Position numbers and translations under genes: made by a program. The notes under the pieces are model-generated. The model ran no database searches. It saw nothing but the letters and a program-made list of their open reading frames with translations, and was not told the origin of the DNA. Below, piece by piece: positions 1 through 9,562 of a stretch of DNA of 64,000 nt; the first letter of the stretch is position 1, and each line of letters starts with the position of its first letter. The DNA comes from Lachnospiraceae bacterium. Its GTDB lineage: Bacteria > Bacillota > Clostridia > Lachnospirales > Lachnospiraceae. The stretch spans positions 62,001-126,000 of the forward strand of contig JAKSRS010000001.1 of NCBI GenBank assembly GCA_024403515.1, written 5' to 3'.

Positions 1-150
1 ACCTTCGTTGTGTACTTTTGCACTTACAAGAGAAACGAAAATATTCTTTAAATACATCTGTGTAGTTGCATCACCTGCAGACATATTAACCTGAGGAGAT
101 GTATTAAAGCCTTCTTTAAAAGCAAAAGAACATGCTACAAGATTTCCCAT
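1..150 (-). CDS. N-terminal fragment of an unrecognised protein in the exopolysaccharide operon (partial)
   Basis: An open frame begins with ATG at 150 and runs off the left edge without a stop, giving 50 residues that start MGNLVACSFAFKEGFN. A GAGG ribosome site lies just upstream, inside the last codons of the CapD-like gene, which ends one base away (stop at 152-154), so translation is probably coupled. The fragment has no membrane segment or signal peptide and I do not recognise its family. Its position as the next gene of a capsule/exopolysaccharide operon suggests a sugar-modifying or sugar-transferring enzyme, but that rests on context only. Confidence 0.6.
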   Translation of the reverse strand, partial: MGNLVACSFAFKEGFNTSPQVNMSAGDATTQMYLKNIFVSLVSAKVHNEG

Positions 151-151
151 T

Positions 152-2047
152 CTATTTTTCCTCGTATTTATAAGTTCCGATTATATTAGCAACCAGTTCT
201 CTTACCTTATCAGGTTCTTCCTTACTTACCCTGTCAAGCTCGACTAACTGCTTTTCAAACAAATCATAATCAAACTTTATGGGAGCTCCAACATGAATCA
301 TGGAGTTAGCGGTATCTTTAAGGCCCTCCTCGTCCATAAGAAGCTCTTCATACATTTTTTCTCCGGGTCTTAAACCGGTAAATACTATATCGATATCCTC
401 ACCAACTCTGTAGCCGGAAAGCTGGATAAGGTTTTTGGCCAAATCAAGAATCTTAACCGGCTGCCCCATATCAAGCACGAATATCTCTCCACCCTTTGCA
501 TAGGCTCCGGCCTGCAAAACAAGGCTTACAGCCTCAGGTATGGTCATAAAATATCTTATTATTTCAGGATCAGTTACAGTAACAGGTCCACCCTGTTCAA
601 TCTGCTTTTTAAAAAGAGGAATAACCGATCCGTTACTTCCAAGTACATTTCCGAATCTGACTGCAACAAAATCCGTTTCAGACCTTTCATTCATCATCTG
701 AATGATCATTTCACAGATTCGTTTAGAAGCACCCATGATGTTTGTAGGATTTACAGCCTTGTCGGTTGAAATCATAACAAACTTCTTTACCCCGCTTTTA
801 CTTGCAGCCATCGCTGTTTTATAAGTACCGAATACGTTGTTTTTAATCGCTTCTCCAGGGCTGTCTTCCATAAGAGGAACATGCTTGTGAGCCGCGGCAT
901 GATATACGATATCCGGCTTATATTCTTCAAATATCTGATTGATTCTTTGTGTATTTCTTACTGATGCAATCAAAACATCCAAATCAAGTTCAGGATAGTC
1001 AACCAAAAGCTCCTGCTGAATGTCATAGGCATTATTTTCATATATATCAAGAATGATTAACTTCTTAGGATTATGAGCAGCAAGTTGTCTGCAAAGTTCG
1101 CTACCGATAGATCCGCCACCACCTGTTACAAGGATGGTTTTTCCGCTTACATATCCAATGACTTCATCAACGTTTATTTCTACAGGATCACGTCCAAGAA
1201 GGTCTTCGATGCTTACTTCTCTAAGCTGTGAGACACTGACATCTCCGTTTATTAACTGATAAATACCGGGAACCATCTGAAGCTTACAGCCTGTATCCTT
1301 ACAAATTTCAACAATTTCCTTAATCTGTGTTCTGCTGGCAGAAGGAATGGCAATAATGATTTCATTTATGGAGAAAGCCTCTACAGCCTCCATAATCTTG
1401 CTTCTGTCACCAACGATGGGAATTCCACCCATTACCTTACCCTGAACGCCTGCATTATCATCGATAAAGCATCTTACCTTTTTACCTGAAATGTAAGAGC
1501 TTGACTGAAATTCCTTTAAAATGGAATTTCCGGCGCTTCCGGCACCTATAATCATTACATTTATTTCACTCTTTTCATGGATAATACCATCGATACGACC
1601 CTTAAAAACACGAACTATACGATAGTAATATCTTGTAGCCACAACGCATATTCCTAAAAAGCCTGCAAAGAAAAGGTAGTAGCTTCTTGGAAGTCTTAAG
1701 GGAGTTAATAAAACAACAAGACACTGAACTGCCGCATTGCAAATAAGCGCTCCTATAATCTTTAACATCTCATCGGTGCTTGCGTATCGCCAGACACTCT
1801 TATAAAGAGAAAATGCGACAAAAATTACAAGAACGGAAACTATATTTACCGGAAGCATAATCTTCATGGAATCCATGAAGTAGTCCGGAATATTTAACAG
1901 TTTAAAATCGTATCGAATCCACAATGAGCAAAAGGTTGCAATAATTACACCGATTACGTCCGCAACAGCCAGCACAAGGGCTCTTTTTATACGGCCGAAA
2001 TCGCTTGCAAAATATGTGAAATTCTTGTTTTTGTTTCCAGTAAGCAT
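152..2047 (-). CDS. CapD/WbpM-type membrane nucleoside-diphosphate-sugar 4,6-dehydratase/epimerase
   Basis: This 631-residue protein has the full long form of the polysaccharide SDR family: about four N-terminal membrane segments (residues 22-135), a first Rossmann domain with GAGSAG at 167-172, and a second, catalytic Rossmann domain with TGGGGSIGSE at 308-317. The active site shows the family's Met variant of the YxxxK motif (M438, K442 in NIMGASK) with T428/D429/K430 nearby, typical of FlaA1/WbpM/CapD enzymes that convert UDP-GlcNAc to 4-keto-6-deoxy sugars. It lies late in the exopolysaccharide operon, 9 bases after the preceding glycosyltransferase. It probably supplies a deoxyamino sugar for the repeat unit. 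The exact product cannot be read from the sequence. Confidence 0.9.
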   Translation of the reverse strand: MLTGNKNKNFTYFASDFGRIKRALVLAVADVIGVIIATFCSLWIRYDFKLLNIPDYFMDSMKIMLPVNIVSVLVIFVAFSLYKSVWRYASTDEMLKIIGALICNAAVQCLVVLLTPLRLPRSYYLFFAGFLGICVVATRYYYRIVRVFKGRIDGIIHEKSEINVMIIGAGSAGNSILKEFQSSSYISGKKVRCFIDDNAGVQGKVMGGIPIVGDRSKIMEAVEAFSINEIIIAIPSASRTQIKEIVEICKDTGCKLQMVPGIYQLINGDVSVSQLREVSIEDLLGRDPVEINVDEVIGYVSGKTILVTGGGGSIGSELCRQLAAHNPKKLIILDIYENNAYDIQQELLVDYPELDLDVLIASVRNTQRINQIFEEYKPDIVYHAAAHKHVPLMEDSPGEAIKNNVFGTYKTAMAASKSGVKKFVMISTDKAVNPTNIMGASKRICEMIIQMMNERSETDFVAVRFGNVLGSNGSVIPLFKKQIEQGGPVTVTDPEIIRYFMTIPEAVSLVLQAGAYAKGGEIFVLDMGQPVKILDLAKNLIQLSGYRVGEDIDIVFTGLRPGEKMYEELLMDEEGLKDTANSMIHVGAPIKFDYDLFEKQLVELDRVSKEEPDKVRELVANIIGTYKYEEK

Positions 2048-2056
2048 TCTAATTAC

Positions 2057-3226
2057 CTAGTTTCTTATTCCTTTTTTAACTTTAGCAAAAGAAAGATTTT
2101 TCGCAGGACTTAAAGGTCCCATGTCATCATATTTTTTAATCTCATGATTATCATCTTTTATAAAACTTATAAGTCTTTTGGAAGCTTCTTTGGCATTCCA
2201 CGATGTAGTCATAGTCTTATAAGCTTTACTTCCAAGTTCATAACGTAAAGCCTTGTCATCCAAAAGGCTTAAAACCTGACGATAAAGGCTTTCTTCATCC
2301 TTGGATATAAACATCTTTCCGTTGATGTTATGTTTAATTAATGACGGGGCAGCTCCGGTTTCATGGCTGCATACAACAGCGCAGCCTGAGTTCATGGCCT
2401 CGTTTATTACGGCACCCCAGCCCTCTTTCATATCGGATGTAAGTAAAAAGATATCCGCCTTTCGCATCAGTGTTCTTACTTCATCAGGGCTTTTACTTTC
2501 AATAAAAGTAATCACACTAAGAAGGTCTGAAGCCTTGGCATATTCTTCGACTTCTTTTAGCATTTCTCCTCTTCCTACCATGGTAAGATGAAAAGATTTA
2601 CCCTCTTTTTTTAACCTCTTTGCCAGATTAACCGGCATATAGGGGTGTTTCCAGTCTATATATCTTGAAACCCACAAAAGATTTACACATTCGTTATCTT
2701 CTCTAAGTTCGTTTAAATCACTGTATTCAATAACCTTTGGAAAATAGCCAAACTCAAGTGCCTTGTTTTTATAAGCCCCTACAAGTTTAAAGTCTCCTGC
2801 AGTATATGCGCCCGCACAAAGAAGATAAACCGGAGACTTTCTAAACCTTGTGTGGTCTTTGTACTTTCTAATCAGCCCGCGAGGTGAAACAAACTTGTAT
2901 CTTCCCTCTTTATAAATGCGTTCGCTGTATCTTATTGTGAATTTACCTTTTTCAAGTCTTGGAATTATTAAGCTTTCATCCTCTGCACCACCAAAAATCA
3001 CCACATCACTGTCCATGATAAGCGCCTTTGAGCCTTCAGTATCCTCGTAGTAAAGTTTAACAAAGGAAAGTTTTGAAAGGCTTTCATCCCAGCCCATGTT
3101 CTTTCGTTCCTCTGTCATAGGCTCAGTCTGAAGAAAAGTGAAGTCTACTTCGTTTTCCTCCATTAAAGCCATGCATAAAGGAAGCTGGTGATGATTTATG
3201 TAGTTAGAAACAAAGGTTATTCGCAT
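2057..3226 (-). CDS. GT4-type glycosyltransferase
   Basis: The 389-residue protein has the GT-B layout of family 4 transferases. The N-terminal half begins MRITFVSNYINHHQ and is weakly conserved. The C-terminal nucleotide-sugar half contains VSRYIDWKHP, the MVGRGEM strand and the acidic EGWGAVINEAMNSG segment that contacts the donor sugar phosphate. No membrane segment is evident, so it should act on a lipid-linked acceptor at the inner membrane face. Its start overlaps the end of the preceding transferase gene by 10 bases, indicating translational coupling. Donor and acceptor are unknown. An unusually basic C-terminal tail follows the catalytic domain. Confidence 0.85.
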   Translation of the reverse strand: MRITFVSNYINHHQLPLCMALMEENEVDFTFLQTEPMTEERKNMGWDESLSKLSFVKLYYEDTEGSKALIMDSDVVIFGGAEDESLIIPRLEKGKFTIRYSERIYKEGRYKFVSPRGLIRKYKDHTRFRKSPVYLLCAGAYTAGDFKLVGAYKNKALEFGYFPKVIEYSDLNELREDNECVNLLWVSRYIDWKHPYMPVNLAKRLKKEGKSFHLTMVGRGEMLKEVEEYAKASDLLSVITFIESKSPDEVRTLMRKADIFLLTSDMKEGWGAVINEAMNSGCAVVCSHETGAAPSLIKHNINGKMFISKDEESLYRQVLSLLDDKALRYELGSKAYKTMTTSWNAKEASKRLISFIKDDNHEIKKYDDMGPLSPAKNLSFAKVKKGIRN

Positions 3227-4479
3227 AATTTGAAGTAAGTCTCCAATACATGTTTAAAGTTGCTTTCTGAATCATGTGTCTTTTGGGCATGCTCTTTAGC
3301 CTGCAGTCTTGTCTTGTGCGCAAACTCTTCGTCTGTCCACATTTTTCTTATGGCCTCACAAAGCTTTGAAACATTTCCGGCCTCGTAAATGATTCCGTCC
3401 TTACCATCGTCCATAACACTTTTTACTCCACCTACATCGGCGCTGATAACAGGCATTCCAAGAAGCATTGCCTCGCCCAAAGAGTTTGGTGAATTTTCAA
3501 TTGTTGAAGGACAAATGAAAAGATCACTTGATAAGTACATTTCTTTCATCTTCTCTACATCAATACTACCCGTGAAATGAACTTTACCCGAAAGCCCATT
3601 GTCATTTATAAGTTCAAGAAGATATTTCCCATATGAAGGAAGCTTTAGTTTTTCCTTAATATTTGACTTTCTCGTAATGCAGTTTCCTGCAACATATATC
3701 TCAAGGTCCGAGAATTCATCTTTTAAAATTCCAGCAGCCTTTAATACATAATGAACACCCTTAACGGGGTAATCGCCCTGTGAGAGAAATATCCTGTGTT
3801 TTACAGCTTTTTCCCCATCCCAGCTATCCTGGTAAAAGGGGCTTCTTAAGGTCTCATTTAAAAAATGATACTCAAGCCCTGGATTTACGCTTAACATATA
3901 TTCTTTGTCAAAAGAAGTTCTTCCAAATACATATTCAACATTCAGTAAAGCTTCTTTTTCATGCTCAGCTCTTTTTTCAAACTTTCTAATCTGATCAGCA
4001 ATTGAATCCTTTTTGAGAAAATCCCTAAAGGTCTTTCTTCGGATTATTTCTTTAGGTACTCCGTCTGCATAGTGTGTGGCTATCGGACCACATGCTCCCT
4101 GCATACCGATGATTACCTTAACCTTTCCCTTGCATACTCTGGTCATGGCAAGTGTATGCGGATACTCGGTTCCAAAGATATGTACAAGATCAGGTTTAAC
4201 ATCTTCGACTATTTTTCCAAGTCTTTCTTCAAGAGATTTGTCATATTCCCAGGGGCTGGACAAATCCTCGTAAAATCCAATGTGAACGCTATTATCCGTT
4301 TCGACTTCAAATACATCTTTGGGGCTTGGAACCGGTGAAGCAACGAACAGTTTCAACGTCGAACTATCTGTAAAAGCGTCGTTTAATCCGGCAAGCCAGC
4401 CTTCCTTGTTGGTGGCAGGTCTTTTTAAAGCCATACTGGCCTTTGGTAATACCGAATTAGTAAGCCACAAAACTTTCAT
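3217..4479 (-). CDS. GT4-type glycosyltransferase
   Basis: This is a 420-residue GT-B glycosyltransferase. The N-terminal domain (MKVLWLTNSVLP, then HIFGTEYPHTLA and the IGMQGAC strand) fits the acceptor side. The C-terminal domain carries FLSQGDYPVKGVHYVLKA, IYVAGN and the signature SPNSLGEAMLLGMPVISADVGG near residue 330, where the conserved acidic residue binds the donor. It is soluble and cytoplasmic by appearance. Both ends overlap neighbouring genes by a few bases (ATG overlap with the upstream GT2 gene, 10 bases with the next GT4). It adds one sugar to the growing repeat unit; specificity is not predictable from sequence. Confidence 0.85.
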   Translation of the reverse strand: MKVLWLTNSVLPKASMALKRPATNKEGWLAGLNDAFTDSSTLKLFVASPVPSPKDVFEVETDNSVHIGFYEDLSSPWEYDKSLEERLGKIVEDVKPDLVHIFGTEYPHTLAMTRVCKGKVKVIIGMQGACGPIATHYADGVPKEIIRRKTFRDFLKKDSIADQIRKFEKRAEHEKEALLNVEYVFGRTSFDKEYMLSVNPGLEYHFLNETLRSPFYQDSWDGEKAVKHRIFLSQGDYPVKGVHYVLKAAGILKDEFSDLEIYVAGNCITRKSNIKEKLKLPSYGKYLLELINDNGLSGKVHFTGSIDVEKMKEMYLSSDLFICPSTIENSPNSLGEAMLLGMPVISADVGGVKSVMDDGKDGIIYEAGNVSKLCEAIRKMWTDEEFAHKTRLQAKEHAQKTHDSESNFKHVLETYFKLCE

Positions 4480-5285
4480 CGATAAAGCATTCCTTTCATT
4501 TTCTGATAGGTTTTTGCAAACCTGGGATTATTGGCCAAAAATCCTCTCACTTTATGAAGTGTCAGTATAAGAATCGCTCTGTATACAAGTCTTTCCTTTA
4601 AAGGAATATGGCTTCTTACTGCCCTTTTATACTCTTCCTTATCTCTTTTACGGTTCTTGGCGCTTTCCGAAAAGCCTCCACCCTCGTAATCGGCGATAAC
4701 GGTATCTAAGTACACAAAATTTCTTCCACCTTTATAAAAGGAGTAAATAAAGTGCTCAAAGTCGGCTCTAATTTTATAGGATATGTCAAAAGAACGCTCC
4801 TTTAAGGTATCCTTTGAATAGAAAATTGACTGGTGACATGGCACATTTCTATAGCAGACAAAGCCTGTAATTTTAGTTGGCGACTTAGAAAGCGAATCAG
4901 ACTTTCTAAAGTATGTATCACCGTAAGCTATGGTGTTTTCCAAGGGTAAATCCTTTGAAAATACCTTCTTTAAAACATCCTCGTCATAGAAGCTGTCACC
5001 ACAGTTCATAAAGACAATATAGTCTCCGGAGGATTTCTCTATCGCCTGGTTCATGGCGTCATAGATGCAGGTGTCTTTCTTTTGAATAAAGTTAATTTTT
5101 GAAGCCAAAGAAGCATTCTCGGGCTTTGCCATAAACTCATCAAGCCACTCTTTGGTTCCGTCTTTGGACATTCCGTCTTTAATTACTATTTCGTAATCGT
5201 CAAAGGTCTGCTTTCTAATGTTTTCAATCGATTTTTTAAGTAATTCACCAGGATTTAAGCAGACAACTATAATACTAAGTTTCAT
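4476..5285 (-). CDS. GT2-family glycosyltransferase (WcaE-like)
   Basis: The 269-residue protein starts MKLSIIVVCLNPGE, the first strand and loop of a GT-A fold. It carries IVIKDGMSKDGT, CIYDAMNQAI and YIVFMNCGDSFYD, the pattern of the WcaE-like subgroup of family 2 in which NCGD replaces the usual DxD. No membrane helix is present except a mildly hydrophobic C-terminal stretch. It overlaps the next GT4 gene by 4 bases and follows the EpsG gene by 16 bases. Colanic acid WcaE is implicated in fucose transfer and this operon makes GDP-fucose, so fucose is a reasonable but unproven donor. Confidence 0.82.
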   Translation of the reverse strand: MKLSIIVVCLNPGELLKKSIENIRKQTFDDYEIVIKDGMSKDGTKEWLDEFMAKPENASLASKINFIQKKDTCIYDAMNQAIEKSSGDYIVFMNCGDSFYDEDVLKKVFSKDLPLENTIAYGDTYFRKSDSLSKSPTKITGFVCYRNVPCHQSIFYSKDTLKERSFDISYKIRADFEHFIYSFYKGGRNFVYLDTVIADYEGGGFSESAKNRKRDKEEYKRAVRSHIPLKERLVYRAILILTLHKVRGFLANNPRFAKTYQKMKGMLYR

Positions 5286-5301
5286 TTATTCTCCATCTGT
5301 C

Positions 5302-6435
5302 CTATATAAATAACCATGACATGTAAGGAAGAAGTCTAATGCTTATTTCGTAGCAGCTTTTTAAATACATTGCAAAATAGCCGCTATAGGCAACTACCAC
5401 CACACTTGTGAAGAAAATCTTCTGTCTTCTTGAAGGAATTCTTGAAAGCACAGCGGGTATTAAAAATATGTTGGTACTTGAGAAGTAGTAACCAACTCTT
5501 GTCGTCTCGGGTATGAACCAAAGACATGAAAAAATGATAAGTGCGATAATGTTTAAGTTGAAAAGAATCTTATTCTTTATATTGTCCTTTATCGCCGGCT
5601 TATAGTAGATAAGGCACAAAACCAAAACTGCCAAAGCCTTTAGTATGTTTATATACGAGATCTTGTTATCGTCAAAAGCCGAGTTCTCGTAAAAGGGATA
5701 AAACAAAAATACCAGTTTTCTGTAAAAAGAACTGAATATCCAAAATGATGCACAAAGTCCTAAAAGAGGAATCAGGTGCCATTTTTTGTACCTTAACTTC
5801 GCCAGGTAATAAAAAGGAATTACAATAAGCACCGACTTATGAAACAAAACAGCCGCTATCAGAATAGTAAATGTAAACTGTATCGGCTTTCCCTTCATAA
5901 CGTACTTTAGTGAAAAAAGGGCAATACTAAGTGCAAGGTAATATCTTACTGAGGTAAAGCTTGAAAAGTAAAAGCCGTTAGCCATAAGTAAGAAGTAATT
6001 AAGCCATACCCACTCGCCCTGATCATAAATCGCCTTTACAAAGAAAAGCGCTGTTATAAAGGAAAAAAGTGCAAAAATAACAATGTAGTTATCCAGTCCG
6101 AAAAGCCACTGCATAATCTTTACGATCATGTTAAAACCAATTTCAGAAGAAACAGTTCTGTCGGCAGCAATTAAAAGGAAGTTAAATCTATAGGGCCAGT
6201 AGTCATTTCCAACCGCAACTCTGAGTGCAGATACTGCAAACAAAAGAATGAATATCGCAGTTGATACCACTTTATTAAGTGCAGCCTGTTTAGAAGAGTC
6301 ATCGACCACCCTTAGGCGGTTTGGGCTGTAGCATCTATAGACATGTGGATTAATTTTCCCAAAGGTTATGTAATTTCCTTCAATCAATAGTCCCAAAAGA
6401 GTAACCGAGACTGTCAGTAAAATGTAAAGCCACAT
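5302..6435 (-). CDS. EpsG-family exopolysaccharide polymerase/assembly membrane protein
   Basis: The 377-residue polytopic membrane protein has roughly ten hydrophobic segments. The conserved EpsG-type N-terminal region includes SALRVAVGNDYWPYR and later GFYFSSFTSVRYYLALSIALFSLKY (conserved Arg and Tyr in the loop before a helix). The family is thought to polymerise repeat units in Wzy-type pathways on the outer membrane leaflet. It sits between the Wzz-like gene (6-base gap) and three glycosyltransferase genes, the usual place for a polymerase. No separate Wzx flippase is visible in the window; it may lie beyond the left edge. Confidence 0.82.
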   Translation of the reverse strand: MWLYILLTVSVTLLGLLIEGNYITFGKINPHVYRCYSPNRLRVVDDSSKQAALNKVVSTAIFILLFAVSALRVAVGNDYWPYRFNFLLIAADRTVSSEIGFNMIVKIMQWLFGLDNYIVIFALFSFITALFFVKAIYDQGEWVWLNYFLLMANGFYFSSFTSVRYYLALSIALFSLKYVMKGKPIQFTFTILIAAVLFHKSVLIVIPFYYLAKLRYKKWHLIPLLGLCASFWIFSSFYRKLVFLFYPFYENSAFDDNKISYINILKALAVLVLCLIYYKPAIKDNIKNKILFNLNIIALIIFSCLWFIPETTRVGYYFSSTNIFLIPAVLSRIPSRRQKIFFTSVVVVAYSGYFAMYLKSCYEISIRLLPYMSWLFI

Positions 6436-6441
6436 AAAGTA

Positions 6442-7368
6442 TTATTCTTTCATAAATGGATTAGGGAATTTTGTTGATGCCATATAAGCCTTAATCAGTT
6501 TGTAGTCAGCGTTCTTTAATACCGCACCCTTTATATTAATTCCCTGCTCTTCAAGCTCATAAATCATAGCCAAAAGAAGCTTTCCGTTGTGAGCGCCGGA
6601 TTCGATTTCAAGAATAGCGCTGTTGTTTGTATACTTTTCGGGAAATCCTTCAAAGTCTTTTCCAACGTGAACCAAAGTAGCATCTTTAATAAAGCTCTTA
6701 TCCGCTTCAATTTCTTTTTCCGTCTTTATAGGAACTGAAAATCTTTCCGTAAAAAGAAGGGGAATGTAAACCGAGTCATCTAAAAGGTACAAAATAAGCA
6801 TAAGAAATACTGTAACAAGAAGGCCTAAAACAGCTCCAAGTAAAACAGCGTTTTTAATGCGAATATCCTTTTGAACTTCGGTTGCATATTTATCTGCGTA
6901 AACAATTTCAGTTACGTTAAGTTCTCTTATGTGTTCGTCAAGAACCGTAAAGCACTCCATGCAGGCATTGGCAATCATCTCTGTAATCTGAGGATCTTTA
7001 GTTACAACATAAAACTCCACAAGTCTTACATCTGTTTCCAGAGTTGCGTTTGTTACTGCTCTAAGCTGCTCAGGTGATATATCGCCGCCAAGCTTATTTG
7101 AAACAGCATCGATGAAAATGTCAGTGTCAACCCATGTTCCCCAGGTCACTTCGTTTATGATGTCATAAAGGGTTCCTGAGCTGTCCTCCTCATAATCGAC
7201 ATGAACGGTAAAGTGCATCTGATAGTCCTTATCATCTGCAAGTATTACATTTATAAATACATAGGGAATGCCAATGATGAGGGCTCCTAAAATGATACCG
7301 ATAACAATTCTGTACCAGCCTCTAATCATTCTAAGAAGTATTAATTTGGCATCAAAACGTTCATTCAT
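6442..7368 (-). CDS. Wzz/CpsC-like chain-length determinant with short degenerate BY-kinase-like tail
   Basis: The 308-residue protein has the Wzz topology: a short cytoplasmic start, membrane helix 17-42, an extracytoplasmic domain of about 130 residues and a second helix at 173-196. The family sets polymer length and partners a tyrosine kinase. After the second helix there is an extra tail of about 110 residues. Its last part (SAILEIESGAHNGKLLLAMI followed by an IKGAVLKNAD strand) resembles the final strand-helix-strand of CpsD/Wze BY-kinases, but no Walker A, Walker B or tyrosine cluster is present. No stand-alone BY-kinase or phosphatase gene lies in the operon. The tail may therefore be a pseudo-kinase remnant; this homology is my reading and needs a profile search. 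Confidence 0.8.
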   Translation of the reverse strand: MNERFDAKLILLRMIRGWYRIVIGIILGALIIGIPYVFINVILADDKDYQMHFTVHVDYEEDSSGTLYDIINEVTWGTWVDTDIFIDAVSNKLGGDISPEQLRAVTNATLETDVRLVEFYVVTKDPQITEMIANACMECFTVLDEHIRELNVTEIVYADKYATEVQKDIRIKNAVLLGAVLGLLVTVFLMLILYLLDDSVYIPLLFTERFSVPIKTEKEIEADKSFIKDATLVHVGKDFEGFPEKYTNNSAILEIESGAHNGKLLLAMIYELEEQGINIKGAVLKNADYKLIKAYMASTKFPNPFMKE

Positions 7369-7370
7369 AA

Positions 7371-8765
7371 TTACTCTTTATCCTTCATACTTTCTTTAAG
7401 CGCTGTAATCTGATTGTCGCTTACACCCTCTGTTGCATCCGGAGTAAACAAAATCTTTATTGTTAATAAAATCAGCTTTATATCAAGCCATATTGAGTAA
7501 TTCTCAATATAGTAAATGTCGAGTTTAAGTTTGTCGTAGGGGGAAGTATTATATTTTCCATAAACCTGGGCATAGCCTGCAAGTCCGGCCTTAACCTTGT
7601 TTCTGAAAACGAATTCAGGCATTACTTCCTTGTACTGTTCTATGATTTCAGGTCTTTCAGGTCTGGGACCAATGAAAGACATATCTCCTGCAAGAATATT
7701 GAAAAGCTGGGGAAGTTCATCGAGGCGTACCTTTCTTATGAATTTTCCTACGGGTGTAATTCTTGAATCATTTGCTGAGGCAAGTCTTGCAACGCCGTCC
7801 TTTTCAGCATCAACCTTCATACTTCTAAACTTTGCAATCTTAAAAGGCTTCATATCCTTAGTGCAGCGCACCTGCTTATAAAGAACAGGACCACCATCGT
7901 AGCACTTAACCAAAATTGCTGTTATGAGCATAAAAGGAGATGTGAGGACAATTAAAATCAGTGAAAGAATAATGTCCGCAAGTCTTTTAAAGAACAACTG
8001 CTCAACCGTAAGGGCATACTCTCTTGTAAGCATGATTGGTGAATCAAACAAGTGAAGAGCCTCGGCGCCCGATAAAATCACGTCGCTGATTTTAGGCATG
8101 ATATAAACTCTTATGGAGTTTGTATAACAAAACTTAAGTATGTCATTTCTATGCTGTGAAGGTATATCCCAGATTACGATTCCGCCATATCCGTTTAAGC
8201 TTTCTTTGCAAATGCTTTCAACGCCTTCAGATATGTTCATCATCTTCTGGATGCAGTATTTGTCCTTTCTTGATTCAAACTTTGAAAGGATATCTTCTAT
8301 AGGACGGTTTCCATGAACAAGAAGAAGTGCTCTTGCAGGAAAGGCCTTTTTGTAAATGTAGTTTGTAAACACAATCCAAAGAGATGCCCATGTTAACTGA
8401 ACTATTGTCATTGGAATGTAATAAACCACATTCATAAGTTCCATGCAGAAAAGGGAAAGAATGAAATACACGATGGTATTGGTTATAAGCGTTCCTATTA
8501 TCTGCGAAATAATTGAGTCGACGTTTCTTTGGTAACCAACTCTTAAAGCGCCGTACATCTTACAAAAGGCAAGTAAGAGGACAAAATATATTGAAATAAA
8601 AAGAACGTGTCCTTTAAACCAAAAACCTGAAGATATAGCAAGTCTCATCCATGTGCTATAGTATTTCAGGTAGCAGATGGCAAATAGCGCAACCTGAATA
8701 CCAAGATTGATTGTGCTAAATGTCAGTAGAAGTATTCTCTTTTTTGTTTCTGTCTTTGATCCCAT
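7371..8765 (-). CDS. Undecaprenyl-phosphate glycosylphosphotransferase (WbaP/CpsE type)
   Basis: This is a polytopic 464-residue phosphoglycosyltransferase. Four N-terminal membrane helices (about 14-135) and a degenerate Rossmann-like middle domain precede the catalytic C-terminal domain, which starts with FKRLADIILSLILIV near 259. The catalytic domain shows KFRSM at 312-316, RLDELPQ at 347-353 with the Asp-Glu pair, and FIGPRPE at 364-370. The enzyme transfers a sugar-1-phosphate from a nucleotide sugar to undecaprenyl phosphate, starting each repeat unit at the inner membrane face. It lies directly before the Wzz-like gene (2-base gap). The first sugar (often glucose or galactose) cannot be told from sequence. 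Confidence 0.93.
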   Translation of the reverse strand: MGSKTETKKRILLLTFSTINLGIQVALFAICYLKYYSTWMRLAISSGFWFKGHVLFISIYFVLLLAFCKMYGALRVGYQRNVDSIISQIIGTLITNTIVYFILSLFCMELMNVVYYIPMTIVQLTWASLWIVFTNYIYKKAFPARALLLVHGNRPIEDILSKFESRKDKYCIQKMMNISEGVESICKESLNGYGGIVIWDIPSQHRNDILKFCYTNSIRVYIMPKISDVILSGAEALHLFDSPIMLTREYALTVEQLFFKRLADIILSLILIVLTSPFMLITAILVKCYDGGPVLYKQVRCTKDMKPFKIAKFRSMKVDAEKDGVARLASANDSRITPVGKFIRKVRLDELPQLFNILAGDMSFIGPRPERPEIIEQYKEVMPEFVFRNKVKAGLAGYAQVYGKYNTSPYDKLKLDIYYIENYSIWLDIKLILLTIKILFTPDATEGVSDNQITALKESMKDKE

Positions 8766-8781
8766 AATCTCTTTCCTCTGA

Positions 8782-9528
8782 TTATATTCTTCGCTTAACA
8801 GCCAAAATTGCCCACAGGCAGAAATGATAGCAGGCGCTAAATACTGATAGGTGGCCTATCTGCATATACAAATCCCAGATTCTCTTTAAAGCAACAAACT
8901 TGTTGGCAGAAAGCGAATTACCTGTTCTTCTGTACATAACAAGATTTTCATCAAGACCGTATCCTATAAATCCCGCCTTAAGAATGTTCCACCAGGTAGC
9001 GGTGTCTTCACTCTTAATATTCGGCATTGTTATAAGATCATCTGAAACTTTATCTCTATCAATCAAAACTGTTGAAGTAAAAATCGTTGTGTTGTGTAAA
9101 GCCTGCTTATATGTAATAGTCTTTGGAACTTTTACGATTTTTCCAAGCCCGTTTCCTTTTGAATCAGCAAACTCGTAACCGGTGAAGACAAATGCAGCAT
9201 CGTTTTTCTTCATAAAGTCCATCTCTTTTTGGAGTTTTTCTTTATCCCATTTGTCATCAGCATCCAAAAAGGCAATGTACCTTCCTTTTGCAAGTTCCAG
9301 GCCTTTATTTCTTGCAGCATACGCACCCTGGTTTTTATCAACCTTATGAAGTCTCACCCTTTTATCATTAAAGGATTCAATAACCGCCACTGAATTATCT
9401 GTTGAAATATCATCTACAAGAATTAATTCAAAATCTTCAAAGGTCTGGCTAAGAACTGACTCGATTGTCTCTTTTATGTAGTTTTCAGCGTTATAGACCG
9501 GGACTATTATGCTAACCAGTTCTTCCAT
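8782..9528 (-). CDS. GT2-family glycosyltransferase
   Basis: This family 2 transferase has ELVSIIVPVYNAENYI, the VDDISTDNS loop, AFLDADDKWD (the DxD-type metal and donor site) and a C-terminal hydrophobic patch. I place the start at the second ATG (9528, 248 residues) rather than the one at 9540, because GGAG lies about six bases before it. The longer form would add only MEIL. It follows the 540-residue membrane protein and precedes the phosphoglycosyltransferase gene by 16 bases. It should extend the repeat unit; the sugar is unknown. Confidence 0.85.
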   Translation of the reverse strand: MEELVSIIVPVYNAENYIKETIESVLSQTFEDFELILVDDISTDNSVAVIESFNDKRVRLHKVDKNQGAYAARNKGLELAKGRYIAFLDADDKWDKEKLQKEMDFMKKNDAAFVFTGYEFADSKGNGLGKIVKVPKTITYKQALHNTTIFTSTVLIDRDKVSDDLITMPNIKSEDTATWWNILKAGFIGYGLDENLVMYRRTGNSLSANKFVALKRIWDLYMQIGHLSVFSACYHFCLWAILAVKRRI

Positions 9529-9562
9529 AAGTATCTCCATCCGATTAAAGCTTTCAAATCAG

